A DNA stretch of 64,000 nt from Doris montereyensis (GCA_037039925.1 JAXRKP010001345.1:72001-136000); one strand, 5' to 3'. Counted from the first letter of the stretch, positions 24,285 through 38,200 are shown. Made by a program: numbers and translations. The notes: a model not told the origin generated them from the sequence alone.

Positions 24285-24672
24285 TATGAATGGTTGACTA
24301 TAGAGATAAAATTATTGCTTTTACAAATGGTTGACTATAGAGATAAAATTATTGCTTTTACAAATGGTTGACTATAGAGATAAAATTATTGCTTTTACAA
24401 ATGGCTGATTATAGAGATAAAATTATTGCTTTTACAAATGGCTGACTATAGAGATAAAATTATTGCTTTTACAAATGGTTGACTATAGAGATAAAATTAT
24501 TGCTTTAACAAATGGCTGACTATAGAGATAAAATTATTGCTTTTACAAATGGCTGACTATAGAGATAAAATTATTGCTTTTACAAATGGTTGACTATAGA
24601 GATAAAATTATTGCTTTTACAAATGGCTGACTATAGAGATAAAATTATTGCTTTTACAAATGGCTGATTATA
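24285..24672. repeat. 37-bp minisatellite, first block
   Basis: About ten copies of a 37-bp unit with core TTTTACAAATGGCTGACTAT then AGAGATAAAATTATTGC. The same family reappears at 26137-27118 after two kilobases of different DNA. The last copy is truncated at TATAGAAAATATG. It is followed by about 280 bp of unique sequence with no feature that I recognise. Confidence 0.93.
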
Positions 24673-24954
24673 GAAAATATGTAATATAGTTACTTGTAGC
24701 TCTGAAGGGGACTTCCTGTAGTAAGGTGAACCTATGACATAATTGATCGTAGTGTAAGCCCTATCGAGTTTGTGATACGCAATCATTTTGGTGTGCCCTA
24801 GTATCGATTTGTTTATGTCTAGAAAGAAAGAGCCATGTCTACAATTGTGTAGTATTGTGTCGAAGCTTCTCGGACTGTCTTGAATGTGGTAACAATTTCC
24901 GTTTCTGCAAGAGTCTTGGTTTTGAGTATGAAAAAGGTAGTTATCTGTGATTGA

Positions 24955-25708
24955 GTGAGTGTGAGAGAAATAGACAGTTATGTCAAGCGAGTGCTAGAGA
25001 GAAAGACAATTATGTCAAGCGAGTGTGAGAGAAATAGACAATTATGTCAAGCGAGTGTGAGAGAAATAGACAGTCATGTCAAGCGAGTGCGAGAGAAATA
25101 GACAGTTATGTCAAGCGAGTGTGAGAGAAAAAGACAGTTATGTCAAGCGAGTGTGAGAGAAATAGGCAGTTATGTCAAGCGAGTGCCGAGAGAAAGACAG
25201 TTATGTCAAGCGAGTGTGAGAGAAATAGACAGTTATGTCAAGCGGGTACCGAGAGAAATAGACAGTAATGTCAAGCGAGTGCGAGAGAAATAGACAGTTA
25301 TGTCAAGCAAGTGCCGAGAGAAAGACAGTTATGTCAAGTGAGTGCGAGAGAAACAGACAATTACGTCAAGCGAGTGTGAGAGAAATAGACAGTTATGTCA
25401 AGCGAGTGCGAGAGAAATAGACAGTTATGTCAAGCGAGTGAAAAGAGAGAAATACAGTTATGTCAAGCGAGTGCGAGAGAAATACAGTTATGTCAAGCGA
25501 GTAGAGAAATACAGTTATGAGCGAGAGCGAGAAATACAGTTATGTCAAGGAGTGTGAGAGAAATAGACAGTTATGTCAAGCGAGTGCGAGAGAAATAGGC
25601 AGTTATGTCAAGCGAGTATGAGAGAAATAGACAGTAATGTCAAACGAGTGCGAGAGAAATAGACAGTTATGTCAAGCGAGTGTGAGAGAAATACAGTTAT
25701 GTCAAGAA
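24955..25708. repeat. 32-bp minisatellite
   Basis: About 24 copies of a unit with core CAGTTATGTCAAGCGAGTG then TGAGAGAAATAGA. Lengths vary between about 28 and 32 because of short gaps. It lies between the two blocks of the 37-bp family. Open frames of about 60-70 codons arise here from the repeat and are not genes. Confidence 0.93.
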
Positions 25709-26136
25709 CGGTGTGCGTTGATTTCGCGTTTGTGTTATGCCCTCATTGATTGATTGTTGACTGTTTGTTTTTTTTTTTCTTTCTTTGAAGTAACCCTGTC
25801 CACCATGGTGGTGATCTCAGGGTTCGTAGCTGACCAATATTAGTGACGACTGTCCAGGCACAACATAAAGCACTTTAAAAAATCAAAAGCTTCTGTAAAT
25901 ATTTTAAAAAACATAGCCAATGTGTTAAAAATTGATACGCATTTAGTTCACTAGATCTGTCGGTATACTCCCAATTTCTTTCAGAAACGCAAAAATAGTA
26001 TCAAGATCATTATGAGTATAATAATTAGCAATGTTATAATTCTTAATCGAACATTGGTGTTACTAGATTGTGTCAATGTTAACATCTAAATCTAGAGTGC
26101 ATTACCTTGCTTCATGCCTTCGTAACAAGATAACAT
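25709..26136. other. Unique intronic DNA between arrays
   Basis: About 430 bp of AT-rich unique sequence. It contains a T-run (25770-25779) followed by TCTTTGAAGTAACCCTGTCC and a moderately GC-rich patch that could be a transposon end, but no terminal repeats or coding match can be supported. No exon with both splice sites is visible. Confidence 0.5.
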
Positions 26137-27118
26137 GATTCCTTTTACAAATGGTTGACTATATAGACAAATTGATTCCTTTTACAAATGGTTGACTATA
26201 GAGATAAATTGATTCCTTTTACAAATGGTTGACAATAGAGATAAAATGATTCCTTTTACAAATGGTTGACTATAGAGATAAATTGATTCCTTTTACAAAT
26301 GGTTGACAATAGAGATAAATTGATTCATTTTACAAATGGTTGACAATAGAGATAAAATGATTCCTTTTACAAATGGTTGACTACAGAGATAAATTGATTG
26401 CTTTTACAAACGGTTGACTTTAGATATAAATTGATTGTTTTTACAAATGGTTGACTTTAGATATAAATTGATTCCTTTTACAAATGGTTGACAATAGAGA
26501 TAAAATGATTCCTTTTACAAATGGGGTTGACTATAGAGATAAATTGATTCCTTTTACAAATGGTTGACTTTAGATATAAATTGATTCCTTTTACAAATGG
26601 TTGACTATAGAGATAAAATTATTCCTTTTACAAATGGTTGACTATAGAGATAAATTGATTCCTGTTACAAAATGGTTGACTATAGAGATAAATTGTTTGT
26701 TTTCACAAATGGTTGACTATAGAGATAAAATGATTGCTTTTACAAAATGGTTGACTATAGAGATAAATTGATTGCTTTTACAAATGGTTGACTATAGAGA
26801 TAAATTGATTGTTTTTACAAATGGTTGACTTTAGATATAAATTGATTGTTTTTACAAATGGTTGACTTTAGATATAAATTGATATTTTTTACAAATGGTT
26901 GACTTTAGATATAAATTGATTGCTTTTACAAATGGTTGACTTTAGATATAAATTGATTCCTTTTACAAATGGTTGACTTTAGATATAAATTGATTGTTTT
27001 TACAAATGGTTGACTATAGAGATACAATTATTATTTTACAAATGTTTGACTATGGAGACAAATGATTGCTTTTACAAATAGTTGACTATATAGATATAAA
27101 ATAATCGCTTTTACAAAT
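26137..27118. repeat. 37-bp minisatellite, second block (left arm)
   Basis: About 26 copies related to the block at 24285, with core CTTTTACAAATGGTTGACTA. Variants include ATTCC/ATTGC/ATTGT and CTATAGAG/CTTTAGAT; patches of the CTTTAGAT form are clustered. Its mirror partner begins at 63316. The array changes directly into the 27-bp array, both units sharing a GTTGAC string at the join. Confidence 0.93.
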
Positions 27119-29585
27119 GATTGACAAGACAGAAGATAGACACATGGTTGACAAGACAGAAAACAGACAAATGGTTAACAAGACAGAAGACAGACAAATG
27201 GTTGACATGACAGCAGTAAACAAATGGATGACGAGACAGAAGACATAGAAATGGTGGACAAGACAGAAGACAGACAAATATTTGACAAGACATTAGACGA
27301 ACAAAAGGTTGACAAGACAGAAAACAGTTAAATGGTTGATAATAAGAAAGACAGAAAAAAGATTGACAAGACAGAAAACAGCCAAATAGTTGACAAGACA
27401 GACGGCAGACACATCGTTGAAAAAACAGAAGAGATACAAATAGTTGACAAGACAGAAAAACAGCCAAATGGTTGACAAGACAGAAGAAAGGCAAATGGTT
27501 GACAAGACAGAAAAAACCAAATAGTTGACAAGACAGAAGAAGACACCCAAATGGTTGATAAGACCGAAGACAGACAAATAGTTGACAAGACAGAAGACAG
27601 CGGTTGACAAGACAGAAGACAGCCAAATAGCTGACAAGACAGAAAACAGCCAAATAGTTGACAAAACAGAATACAGTCAAATGGTTGACAAGACAGAACA
27701 CAGCCAAATACTTCACAACAGAGACAGACAAATGGTTGACAAGATAAAAAACAGCCAAATGGTTGACAAGACAGAAGACAGCCAAATGATTGATAAGACA
27801 GAAGACAGCCAAATCGTTGACAAGACAGAAAACAGTGAATGGTTGACCACGCAGAAGACTGCTAATTAGTTGACAAGACAGAAGACAGCCAAATAGTTGA
27901 CAAGAAACAGCCAAATGGTTGACAAGACAGAAGACAGTCAATTAGTTGACAAAACAGACGACAGACAAATAGTTGACAAGACAGAAGACAGCCAAATGGT
28001 TGACAATACAGAATAAAGTCAAATGGTTGACAAGACAGAAGACAGCCAAATAGTTGACAAGACAGAAAACAGCCAAATAGTTGACAAGACAGAAAACAGC
28101 CAAATGGTTGACAAGATAGAAGACAGCCAGATAGTTGACACGACAGAAAAACAGCCAAATAGTTGACGAGACAGAAAACAGAAAATAATTGACAACACAC
28201 AATACAGTCAAATAGTTGACAAGATAGAAAACAACCAAATAGTTGACAAAACAGAAAACAGCCAAATGATTGGCAAGACAAAAGGCAGTCAAATAGTTAA
28301 CAAGTGAGAAAACAGCCAAATAGTTGACAAGAAAGAAAACAGCCAAATAGTTGACAAGACAGAAGACAGACAAATAGTTGACAAGACAGAAAACAGCCAA
28401 ATAGTTGACAAAACAGAATACAGCCAAATAGTTGACAAGACAGAAGACAGTCGAAATAGTTGACAAGACAGGAAATAGCCAAATAGTTGACAAGACAGAA
28501 TACAGTCAAATAGTTGACAAGACATAAAACAGCCAAATAGTTGACAAGACAGAAGACAGCCAAATCGTTGACAAGACAGAAAGCGACCAAATAGTCGACA
28601 AGACAAAAGGCAGCGAAGCAGTTGACAAGACAGAATACAGTCAAATAGTTGACAAGACAGAAGACAGCCAAATAGTTGACAAGACAGAAAACAGCAAAGT
28701 AGTTGATAAGACAGAAAACAGCCAAATACTTGACAAGACAGAAAACAGCCAAATAGTTGACAAGACAGAAAACAGCCAAATAGTTGACAAGGTAGAAGAC
28801 AGCCAAATAGTTGACAAGACAGAAAACAGCCAAATGGTTGACCAGACAGAAGACAGTTAAATAGTTGACAAGCCAGAAAACAGCCAAATGGTTGGCAAGA
28901 CAGAACTCAGCAAAATGGTTGACAAGACAGAAAACAGCCAAATGGTTGACAAGACAGAAAACAGCCAAATGGTTGACAAGACAGAAGACAGTCAAATAGT
29001 TGACACGACAAAGAAGTCAAATAGTTGACTAGACAGAAAACAGCCAAATGGGTGACAAGACAGAAAACAACCGAATAGTTCACAAGAGCCAAAACAGCAA
29101 ATAGTTGACAAGACAGGAAACAGCCAAATAATTGGTAAGACAAAATACAGTCACATAGTTGACAAGATAGAAAACAGCCAAAAAGTTGACAAGAAAGAAG
29201 ACAGCCAAATAATTGTCAAGACAGAAGACAGCCAAATAGTTGACAAGACAGAAAACAGCCAAATGGTTGACAAAACGGAAGACAGCCAAATAGTTGACGA
29301 GCCAGAAAACAGCCAAATAGTTGAAAAGACAAAACAACAGCCAAATATTTGACAAGACAAAAGACAGTCAAATGGTTGACAAGATAGAAAACAGCGAAAT
29401 AGTTGACAAGACAGAAGACAGACAAATACCTGACAAGACAGAATACAGACAAATAGTTGACAAGACAGAAGACAGACAAATGGTTGACAAGACACAAGAC
29501 AAACAAATGGTCGACAAGATCGGTATTCATTAAAATGTGACAAACCAGAAAACAAACAAATAGTTGACGAGTCAGAAGACAGACA
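27119..29585. repeat. 27-bp minisatellite (left arm)
   Basis: About 90 copies with core GTTGACAAGACAGAAGACAG then CCAAATA. The main variation is GAAAACAG/GAAGACAG and AAATAG/AAATGG. The period of 27 keeps long frames open on both strands (nine-residue VDKTEDSQI-type on plus). It starts about 20 bp beyond the donor of exon D. About eight fewer units than in the right arm. Confidence 0.95.
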
Positions 29586-29604
29586 CATGAACTGGGACAG
29601 GTAC

Positions 29605-29660
29605 CTGGGGCACAAAGCTGGTGGTCAGCGGATTGCCATTGGCCTGACTTGGAAAGACAC
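29605..29660 (-). CDS. PHC: Polyhomeotic-like exon D (left copy)
   Basis: A 56-bp micro-exon. Acceptor is TTTCCATTGTCAG and donor is CCCCAG|gtacct. It completes the phase-1 codon from exon C and reads GVFPSQANGNPLTTSFVPQ, leaving in phase 0 to exon E. It is identical to the right copy at 60552-60607. Its small size and the flanking arrays on both sides make it easy to miss; support comes from splice sites, matching phases and conservation in both arms. Confidence 0.68.
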
Positions 29661-29734
29661 CTGACAATGGAAAGCATTGACAAAAAACACACAGGTGAGA
29701 ACACAGGTGTAGTTTAGGTCGTTTCTCTAACTAA

Positions 29735-30980
29735 TGGTACTGGGTAAAAACTAATGGTACTGTGTAAGAACTAATGGTACTGTATAAGAACTACTGGTAC
29801 TGTATAAGAACTAATGGTATTGTATAAGAACTAATGGTACTGGGTAATAACTAATGGTACTGTATAAGAACTAATGGTACTGTATAAGAACTAATGGTAC
29901 TGGGTAAGAACTAATGGTACTGTATAAGAACTAATGGTACTGCATAAGAACTAATGGTACTGTATAAGAACTAATGGTACTGCATAAGAACTAATGGTAC
30001 TGTATGAGAATTAATGGTACTGCATAACTGCATAAGAACTAATGGTACTGTATAAGAACTAATGGTACTGCACAAGAACTAATGGTACTGCACAAGAACT
30101 AATGGTACTGCACAAGAACTAATGGTACTGCATAAGAACTAATGGTATTGTATAAGAACTAATGGTACTGCATAAGAACTAATGGTACTGCATAAGAACT
30201 AATGGTACTGCATAAGAACTAATGGTACTGCAGAAGAACTAATGGTACTGCATAAGAACTAATGGTACTGTATAAGAACTAATGGTACTGCATAATAACT
30301 AATGGTACTGTATAAGAACTAATGGTACTGCATAAGAACTAATGGTACTGCATAAGAACTAATGGTACTGCATAAGAACTAATGGTACTGCATAAGAACT
30401 AATGGTACTGCATAAGAACTAATGATACTGTATAAAAACTAATGGTACTGCATAAGAACTAATGGTACTGCATAAGAACTAATGGTACTGCATACGAACT
30501 AATGGTACTGTATAAGAACTAATGGTACTGGGTAATAACTAATGGTACTGTATAAGAACTAATGGTATTGTATAAGAACTAATGGTACTGGGTAATAACT
30601 AATGGTACTGTATAATAACTAATGGTACTGTGTAATAACTAATGGTACTGTATAATAACTAATGGTACTGTATAATAATTAATGGTACTGTATAATAACT
30701 AACGGTACTGTATAATAACTAATGATACTGTGTGATAACTAATGGTACTGTATAATAAATAATGGTACTGGGTAATAACTAATGGTACTGGGTAATAACT
30801 AATGGTACTGTGTAATAACTAATGATACTGTGTAATAACTAATGGTACTGTGTAATAACTAATGGTACTGTATAATAACTAATGGTACTGTATAATAACT
30901 AATGGTACTGTGTAATAACTAATGGTACTGGGTAATAATTAATGGTAGTGGGTAATAACTAATGGTACTGGGTAAGAAAA
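29735..30980. repeat. 20-bp minisatellite (left arm)
   Basis: About 62 copies of ACTAATGGTACTGTATAAGA with variants TGCATAAGA, TGTATAATA and TGGGTAATA. The variants are regionally sorted: CATAAGA types in the middle, TAATA types toward exon C. It lies between exons C and D; the mirror is at 59190-60482. Confidence 0.95.
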
Positions 30981-31008
30981 GAGTCCACACATTTTGATTG
31001 TTTATTGG

Positions 31009-31640
<632 letters not shown>

Positions 31641-31991
31641 GGAGGGAGAGACACATACACATACCCTTACGGCATTGTGTACACATTATGCAATATATAA
31701 CACAAGTAGCATTAATGTACGTGTAATAATTGATGTTTTGCTAACACTGAAGCCATATTGGGTTCAAAAGTGAGAGTTGGAATAAGTAAATATGGGGGAA
31801 ATGGTGATCATAATCAATGCAAGCTCGCAAAAATTGTACCGATTAGCAGGGGTCCTTTCTCGTTTAGAGAGGTAAAATATATAGAAACAATTCCGTTTCC
31901 CTGGAATTCTTCTTGATTGGTCAGGTTTCCCATTTGAAAGGTTCCACTATATTACAATTATGTGCTTACAGAACAGGGAGTATAGACAGCT
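31641..31991. other. Unique intronic DNA
   Basis: About 350 bp of non-repetitive sequence between the GA tract and the duplicated exon C border. It is nearly identical in both arms (one difference is a three- versus four-base C run near 31929). Nothing coding or mobile is recognised. Confidence 0.6.
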
Positions 31992-32135
31992 TTGTCAAAT
32001 GACAGACATTGACTACAGAACTGTGTCATTCTAATCACCTATATTACTGAGTACCATGGGAGTATAGACTATCTAGTCACATGACTTCACAACAGTGTCC
32101 TTTTACTCACCTATATTACTGAGTACCATGGGAGT
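31992..32135. repeat. 72-bp duplication of the exon C 3' end and donor (left arm)
   Basis: Two tandem 72-bp units on the minus strand. One covers the real end of exon C (ACTCCCATGGTACTCAGTAA, TATAG|gtgagt). The next, inside the intron, repeats the same 25 exonic bases but has gtgatt instead of gtgagt. A third start (ACTCCCTGTTCTG) follows. The mirrored pair is at 58006-58149. Confidence 0.93.
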
Positions 32136-32348
32136 GCTGGCAGTTTGCTGGGCAGGAAGCACTTGTTGCTTGGCAACCATGGATGCAATTGCAGTGGCGT
32201 TGGCTTGAGCTTGACTGTGTACAATGTTCTGAGCTTTGTTGCCGTTGGTCTGAGCCTTGTTGCCACTGGCAACCTGAGACTGGGTCACCAAGCCCTGCAT
32301 GGAACAGGGAATGAGGTTGGTGCCATTTGCCATGGGCATGTGGGTAGG
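32111..32348 (-). CDS. PHC: Polyhomeotic-like exon C (left copy)
   Basis: A 238-bp exon. Acceptor is TCTATTGTCACCAG, donor is TATAG|gtgagt. It enters in phase 0 (PTHMPMANGTNLIPCSMQGL) and leaves in phase 1 (MVLSNIG). The composition is Gln/Ala/Asn-rich (KAQTNGNKAQNIVHSQAQAN), typical of the N-terminal half of polyhomeotic proteins. No shift or stop; the protein is the same as the right copy. If the donor were skipped, translation would stop two codons later (GE then TAA). Confidence 0.75.
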
Positions 32349-32659
32349 CTGGTGACAATAGAAGAGTTGAAATCACCTTGGGATATAGCAGATGGTGTTT
32401 GTAGTCACATACCATATACCAATGCTGTCAAGTCATTGATCTAATTCTATTTCTTCCCAAGAATGTGTAGTCTTGTCGGTCTAGACTTTTCGGATCTTCA
32501 CTGATGACATAAACTGTAAAGTTTAGGGGTCTTAGCAGAGTGCATTACGTGAGAAACCCATAATGCATCTACATCATAGAGTTCTAAAAAAAAAGAACAG
32601 GACAAAACAGTGTCAGTCTTCGTCCAACGGAGTGTGAGTCGTTTATAGTAAGGCATCAC

Positions 32660-33558
32660 CTGTGCAATTCACACCCGTAGAAGAGCTGACCGCATTGGAT
32701 TTCACGCCAGTAGCAAAGCTGACTGCATTGGTTAAACAAACACAGACTTCACACCTGTAGCAGAGTTGACCGCATTGGTTAAACAAACACACATTTTACA
32801 CCTGTAACAAAGCTGACAGCATTGGTTAAACAAACACAGACTTCACACCTGTAGCAGAGTTGACCGCATTGGTTAAACAAACACAGACTTCACACCTGTA
32901 ACAGAGCTGACCGCAATTGGTTAAACAAACACAGACTTCACACCTGTAAAAGAGCTGACCGCATTTGTTAAACAAACACAGACTTCACACCTGTAAAAGA
33001 GCTGACCACATTTGTTAGACAAACACAGACTTCACACCTGTAACAGAGCTGACCGCATTTGTTAAACAAACACACACTTCACACCTGTAAAAGAGCTGAC
33101 CGCATTTGTTAAACAAACAGACTTCACACCTGTAACAGAGCTGACCGCATTTGTTAAACAAACACACACTTCACACCTGTAACAGAGCTGACCGCATTTG
33201 TTAGACAAACACACACTTCACACCTGTAACAGAGCTGACCGCATTTGTTAAACAAACACACACTTTACACCTGTAACGGAGCTGACCGCATTTGTTAAAC
33301 AAACACAGACTTCACACCTGTAACAGAGCTGACCGCATTTGTTAAACAAACACACACTTCACACCTGTAACAGAGCTGACCGCATTTGTTAGACAAACAC
33401 ACACTTCACACCTGTAACAGTGCTGATCGCATTTGTTAAACAAACACAGACTTCACACCTGTAACAAAGCTGACCGCATTTGTTAAACAAACACACACTT
33501 CACGCCTGTAACAGAGCTGACCGCATTTGTTAAACAAACACAGACTTCACACCTGACA
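32660..33558. repeat. 47-bp minisatellite (left arm)
   Basis: About 19 copies with core CTGTAACAGAGCTGACCGCA followed by TTTGTTAAACAAACACA. Copies nearest exon C are of a GCATTGGTTAAAC type, the rest GCATTTGTTAAAC or GTTAGAC. It lies between exons B and C; mirror at 56583-57475. Confidence 0.94.
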
Positions 33559-33690
33559 CATTCACACAATTTGTGATGATGAAGTGAGTGATACATTCAA
33601 ACAATTTGTGATGATGTGAGTGATACATTCAAACAATTTGTGATGATGTGAGTGATACATTCAAACAATTTGTGATGATGTAGTGGGTGA
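33559..33690. repeat. Diverged copies of the exon B 3' end (left arm)
   Basis: About four units containing ACAATTTGTGATGATG and GAGTGATACATTC, roughly 32 bp each. The unit closest to exon B (ACAATTTGTGATGATGTAGT then GGGTGA) matches 24 of 26 bases of the exon B end ACAATTTGTGATGCTGCAGT then GGGTGA. The next 20 or so bases toward the exon are an AAT-rich patch. The mirror is at 56449-56580. Confidence 0.85.
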
Positions 33691-33980
33691 TATATATAAA
33701 GACAATTTGTAATAATAATAATAAATATTCATTGTCCATTGAAGGCAATGTTTCGTTTGATATAGTGTTTGAGAAATCGAAAACATGGAATATACATATA
33801 CTGACGTTGGAAATTGGATGTACTTTGAAACATAGACATGTCAAATTAATGTTGCAGTTAGTGATATCTACATATAATTTGTAACGCTGTAGTGTATGCG
33901 TACAATTTTGATGCCATATTGCATGATTATATTTTTCGTAACAAAAACGTAAAACTTGTGGAACTGAAAGTTATACGTAC

Positions 33981-34132
33981 AATTTGTGATGCTGCAGTGG
34001 GTGACAGAATTCCTCCAGGGCTCCCTGGGTTTGCTGAAGATGCAGCCCGGTTCTGCTGCTGCTGCTGTTGTTGCTGTTGCTGTTGCAGTGCAGCCAAGTT
34101 AAGCTGATTCATCTGGGTCATTTGCATGGCAG
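33981..34132 (-). CDS. PHC: Polyhomeotic-like exon B (left copy), polyQ
   Basis: A 152-bp exon. Acceptor is CTGCTCTTTTTCAG and donor is AAATT|gtacgt, a slightly unusual GTACGT. Two leading bases complete the codon from exon A, giving AAMQMTQMNQLNLAALQQQQ and a run of about eleven Gln, then NRAASSANPGSPGGILSPTA and ASQI in phase 0. It is identical to the right copy. Polyglutamine and Met/Asn/Gln-rich sequence near the N-terminus fits the polyhomeotic family. Confidence 0.75.
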
Positions 34133-34184
34133 CTGAAAAAGAGCAGCAAAATTTGTCGCAGGATGCTAGTTGACATTGACTACA

Positions 34185-34305
34185 CAATGGGTCATTTCAC
34201 GAAGGAATACAAAATAGGTCATTTCACGAAGGAATACAAAATAGGTCATTTCATGAGGGAATACCAAACATGTAACTTCAAGGTCATTTCATGCGGGAAA
34301 TACAA
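34185..34305. repeat. 27-bp short tandem repeat (left arm)
   Basis: Four to five copies with core GGTCATTTCACGAAGGAATA then CAAAATA, the copies farther from exon B diverged. It lies about 60 bp upstream of the exon B acceptor on the gene strand. Mirror at 55840-55950. Confidence 0.9.
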
Positions 34306-34593
34306 AATGAAGTATTTAACAAGCGGGAGCGGGGCTCTCAAACCTGAAATCGAAGTTACGGTAAATAGACAAAATTTATTTTATATTTTATCAAAATTTC
34401 ATTATTTATTATGGATCATCTTCTAAAGGTAGGTAGGATGAAAGAATCTCTAAACTGAAGAAAAAGCTTTGAAGAACAGGATGACAAATAAAATCTCTGC
34501 TAGCATCGTACCCCACTGTTTTTAAGCTAGTTGTCTCACACCTAACTGCACATTACATACAGTTCAAGGTCATAGGACATCACCTACTCGACA

Positions 34594-35190
34594 GTGGCAA
34601 TTTCCATAGCATAAGTAGTGAATGCTACAACTGTTACCACCCTTGCATGTTCTTTGTAATGTCCATAGCATAAGTAGTGAATGCTACAACTGTTACCACC
34701 CTTGCATGTTCTTTGTAATGTCCATAGCATAAGTAGTGAATGCTACAACTGTTACCACCCTTGCATGTTCTTTGTAATGTCCATAGCATAAGTAGTGAAT
34801 GCTACAACTGTTACCACCCTTACATGTTCTTTGTAAGAACCCATAGCATAAGTAGTGAATGCTACAACTGTTACCACCCTTGCATGTTCTTTGTAATGTC
34901 CATAGCATAAGTAGTGAATGCTACAACTGTTACCACCCTTACATGTTCTTTGTAATGTCCATAGCATAAGTAGTGAATGCTACAACTGTTACCACCCTTG
35001 CATGTTCTTTGTAATGTCCATAGCATAAGTAGTGAATGCTACAACTGTTACCACCCTTGCATGTTCTTTGTAATGTCCATAGCATAAGTAGTGAATGCTA
35101 CAACTGTTACCATCCTTGCATGTTCTTTGTAATGTCCATAGCATAAGTAGTGAATGCTACAACTGTTACCACCCTTGCATGTTCTTTCTT
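34594..35190. repeat. 59-bp minisatellite (left arm)
   Basis: About ten copies with core CATAGCATAAGTAGTGAATG then CTACAACTGTTACCACC and TTGCATGTTCTTTGTAATGTC; copies are almost identical. About 290 bp of unique DNA separate it from the 27-bp repeat. Mirror at 54945-55540. Confidence 0.95.
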
Positions 35191-35264
35191 TCATTCTTTA
35201 TATTAGTTTCCATTCACCTTCCAGTGTATGGATTTAACATTGAACCCTCTAGCAAATGCAAGTT

Positions 35265-38200
35265 TAATCAAAGCATTAAACTCCCTAGTCAATACACGAT
35301 AAAACTATTGAACTCCCTAGTCAATACAAGATAAAACTATTTAACTCCCTAGTCAATACAAGATAAAACTATTGAATTCTCTAGTCAATACTAGATAAAA
35401 CTATTGAACTCCCTAGTCAATACAAGATAAAACCATTGAACTCCTAGTCAATACAAGATAAAACTATTGAACTCTCTAGTCAATACTAGATAAAACTATT
35501 GAACTCCTAGTCAATACAAGATAAAACCATTGAACTCCCTAGTCAATACAAGATAAAACAATTGAACTCTCTAGTCAATACAAGATAAAACTATTGAACT
35601 CCTAAGATAAAAGTATTAAATCCCCTAGTCAATACAAGATAAAAGTATTAAATCCCTAGTCAATACAAGATAAAACTATTGAACTCCCTAAGATAAAAGT
35701 ATTAAATCCCCTAGTCAATACAAGATAAAACTATTGAACTCCTAAGATAAAAGTATTAAATCCCTAGTCAATACAAGATAAAAGTATTAAATCCCTAGTC
35801 AATACAAGATAAAAGTATTAAATCCCCTAGTCAATACAAGATAAAAAGTATTAAATCTCTCTAGTCAATACAAGATAAAAGTATTAAATCTCTAGTCAAT
35901 ACAAGATAAAAGTATTAAATCTCTAGTCAATACAAGATAAAAAATATTAAATCCCCTAGTCAATACAAGATAAAAGTATTAAATCTCTCTAGTCAATATA
36001 GATAAAAGTATTAAATCCCCTAGTCAATACAAGATAAAAGTATTAAATCCCCTAGTCAAAACAAGATAAAAGTATTAAATCCCCTAGTCAAAACAAGATA
36101 AAAGTATTAAATCTCTCTAGTCAATACAAGATGAAAGTATTAAATCTCTAGTCAAAACAAGATAAAAGTATTAAATCTCTCTAGTCAAAACAAGATAAAA
36201 GTATTAAATCTCTAGTCAACACAAGATAAAAGTATTAAATCTCTAGTCAAAACAAGATAAAAGTATTAAATCTCTAGTCAAAACAAGATAAAAGTATTAA
36301 ATCTCTCTAGTCAAAACAAGATAAAAGTATTAAATCTCTCTAGTCAATAGAAGATAAAAGTATTAAATCTCTAGTCAATACAAGAAAAAAAGTATTAAAT
36401 ATCTCTAGTCAACACAAGATAAAAGTATTTAATCCCTAGTCAATACAAGATAAAAGTATTAAATCTCTAGTCAATACAAGAAAAAAGTATTACATATCTC
36501 TAGTCAATACAAGATAAACGTATTTAATCCCTAGTCAATACAAGATAAAAGTATTAAATCTCCCTAGTCAACATAAGATAAAAGTATTAAATCTGCCTAG
36601 TCAATACAAGATAAAAGTATTAATTCTCTATAGTCAAAACAAGATAAAAGTATTGAATCTCTAGTCAATACAAGATAAAAGTATTAAATCTGCCTAGTCA
36701 ATACAAGATAAAAGTATTGAATCTCTAGTCAATACAAGATAAAAGTATTAAATCTCTAGTCAATACAAGATAAAAGTATTAAATCTCTCTAGTCAATACA
36801 AGATAAAAGTATTAAATCTCCATAGTCAATACAAGATAAAAGTATTAAATCTCTCTAGTCAATACAAGATAAAAGTATTAAATCTCTATAGTCAATACAA
36901 GATAAAAGTATTAAATCTCTCTAGTCAATACAAGATAAAAGTATTAAATCCCCTAGTCAATACAAGATAAAAGTATTAAATCCCCTAGTCAATACAAGAT
37001 AAAAGTATTAAATCCCCTAGTCAATACAAGATAAAACTATTGAACTCTCTAGTCAATACAAGATAAAACTATTGAACTCCCTAAGATAAAAGTATTAAAT
37101 CTCTAGTCAATACAAGATAAAAGTATTAAATCTCTAGTCAATACAAGATAAAAGTATTAAATCTCTCTAGTCAATACAAGATAAAAGTATTAAATCCTAG
37201 TCAATACAAGATAAAAGTATTAAATCTCTCTAGTCAATACAAGATAAAAGTATTAAATCTCTAGTCAATACAAGATAAAATTATTAAATCTGTCAATACA
37301 AGTTAAAAGTATTAAATCCCCTAGTCAATACAAGATAAAAGTATTAAATCCCTAGTCAATACAAGATAAAAGTATTAAATCTCTAGTCAATACAAGTTAA
37401 AAGTATTAAATCCCTAGTCAATACAAGATAAAAGTATTAAATCTCTCTAGTGAATACAAGATAAAAGTATTAAATCTCTCTAGTCAATACAAGATAAAAG
37501 TATTAAATCCCCTAGTCAATACAAGATAAAAGTATTAAATCTCTCAAGTCAATACAAGATAAAAGTATTAAATCCCCTAGTCAATACAAGATAAAAAGTA
37601 TTAAATCCCCTAGTCAACACAAGATATAAGTATTAAATCCCCTAGTCAACACAAGATAAAAGTATTAAATCTCTAGTCAATACAAGATAAAAGTATTAAA
37701 TCTCTCTAGTCAATACAAGATAAAAGTATTAAATCTCTAGTCAATACAAGATAAAAGTATTAAATCCCTAGTCAATACAAGATAAAAGTATTAAATCCCC
37801 TAGTCAACACAAGATATAAGTATTAAATCCCCTAGTCAACACAAGATAAAAGTATTAAATCTCTCTAGTCAATACAAGATAAAAGTATTAAATCTCTAGT
37901 CAACACAAGAAAAAGTATTAAATCCCCTAGTCAACACAAGATAAAAGTATTAAATCTCTCTAGTCAATACAAGATAAAAGTATTAAATCTCTAGTCAATA
38001 CAAGATAAAAGTATTAAATATCTCTAGTCAACACAAGATAAAAGTATTAAATCTCTCTAGTCAATACAAGATAAAAGTATTAAATCTCCTAGTCAATACA
38101 AGATAAAAGTATTAAATATCTCTAGTCAAAACAAGATAAAAGTATTAAATCTCTCTAGTCAATACAAGATAAAAGTATTAAATCTCTCTAGTCAATAGAA

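Noticed and set aside
27111..29704. Frames of up to 276 codons rich in Cys/Leu/Val, and the mirrored 347-codon frame at 62271
   Set aside because: Translations of the 27-bp array; they look like membrane proteins only because of the repeat composition.
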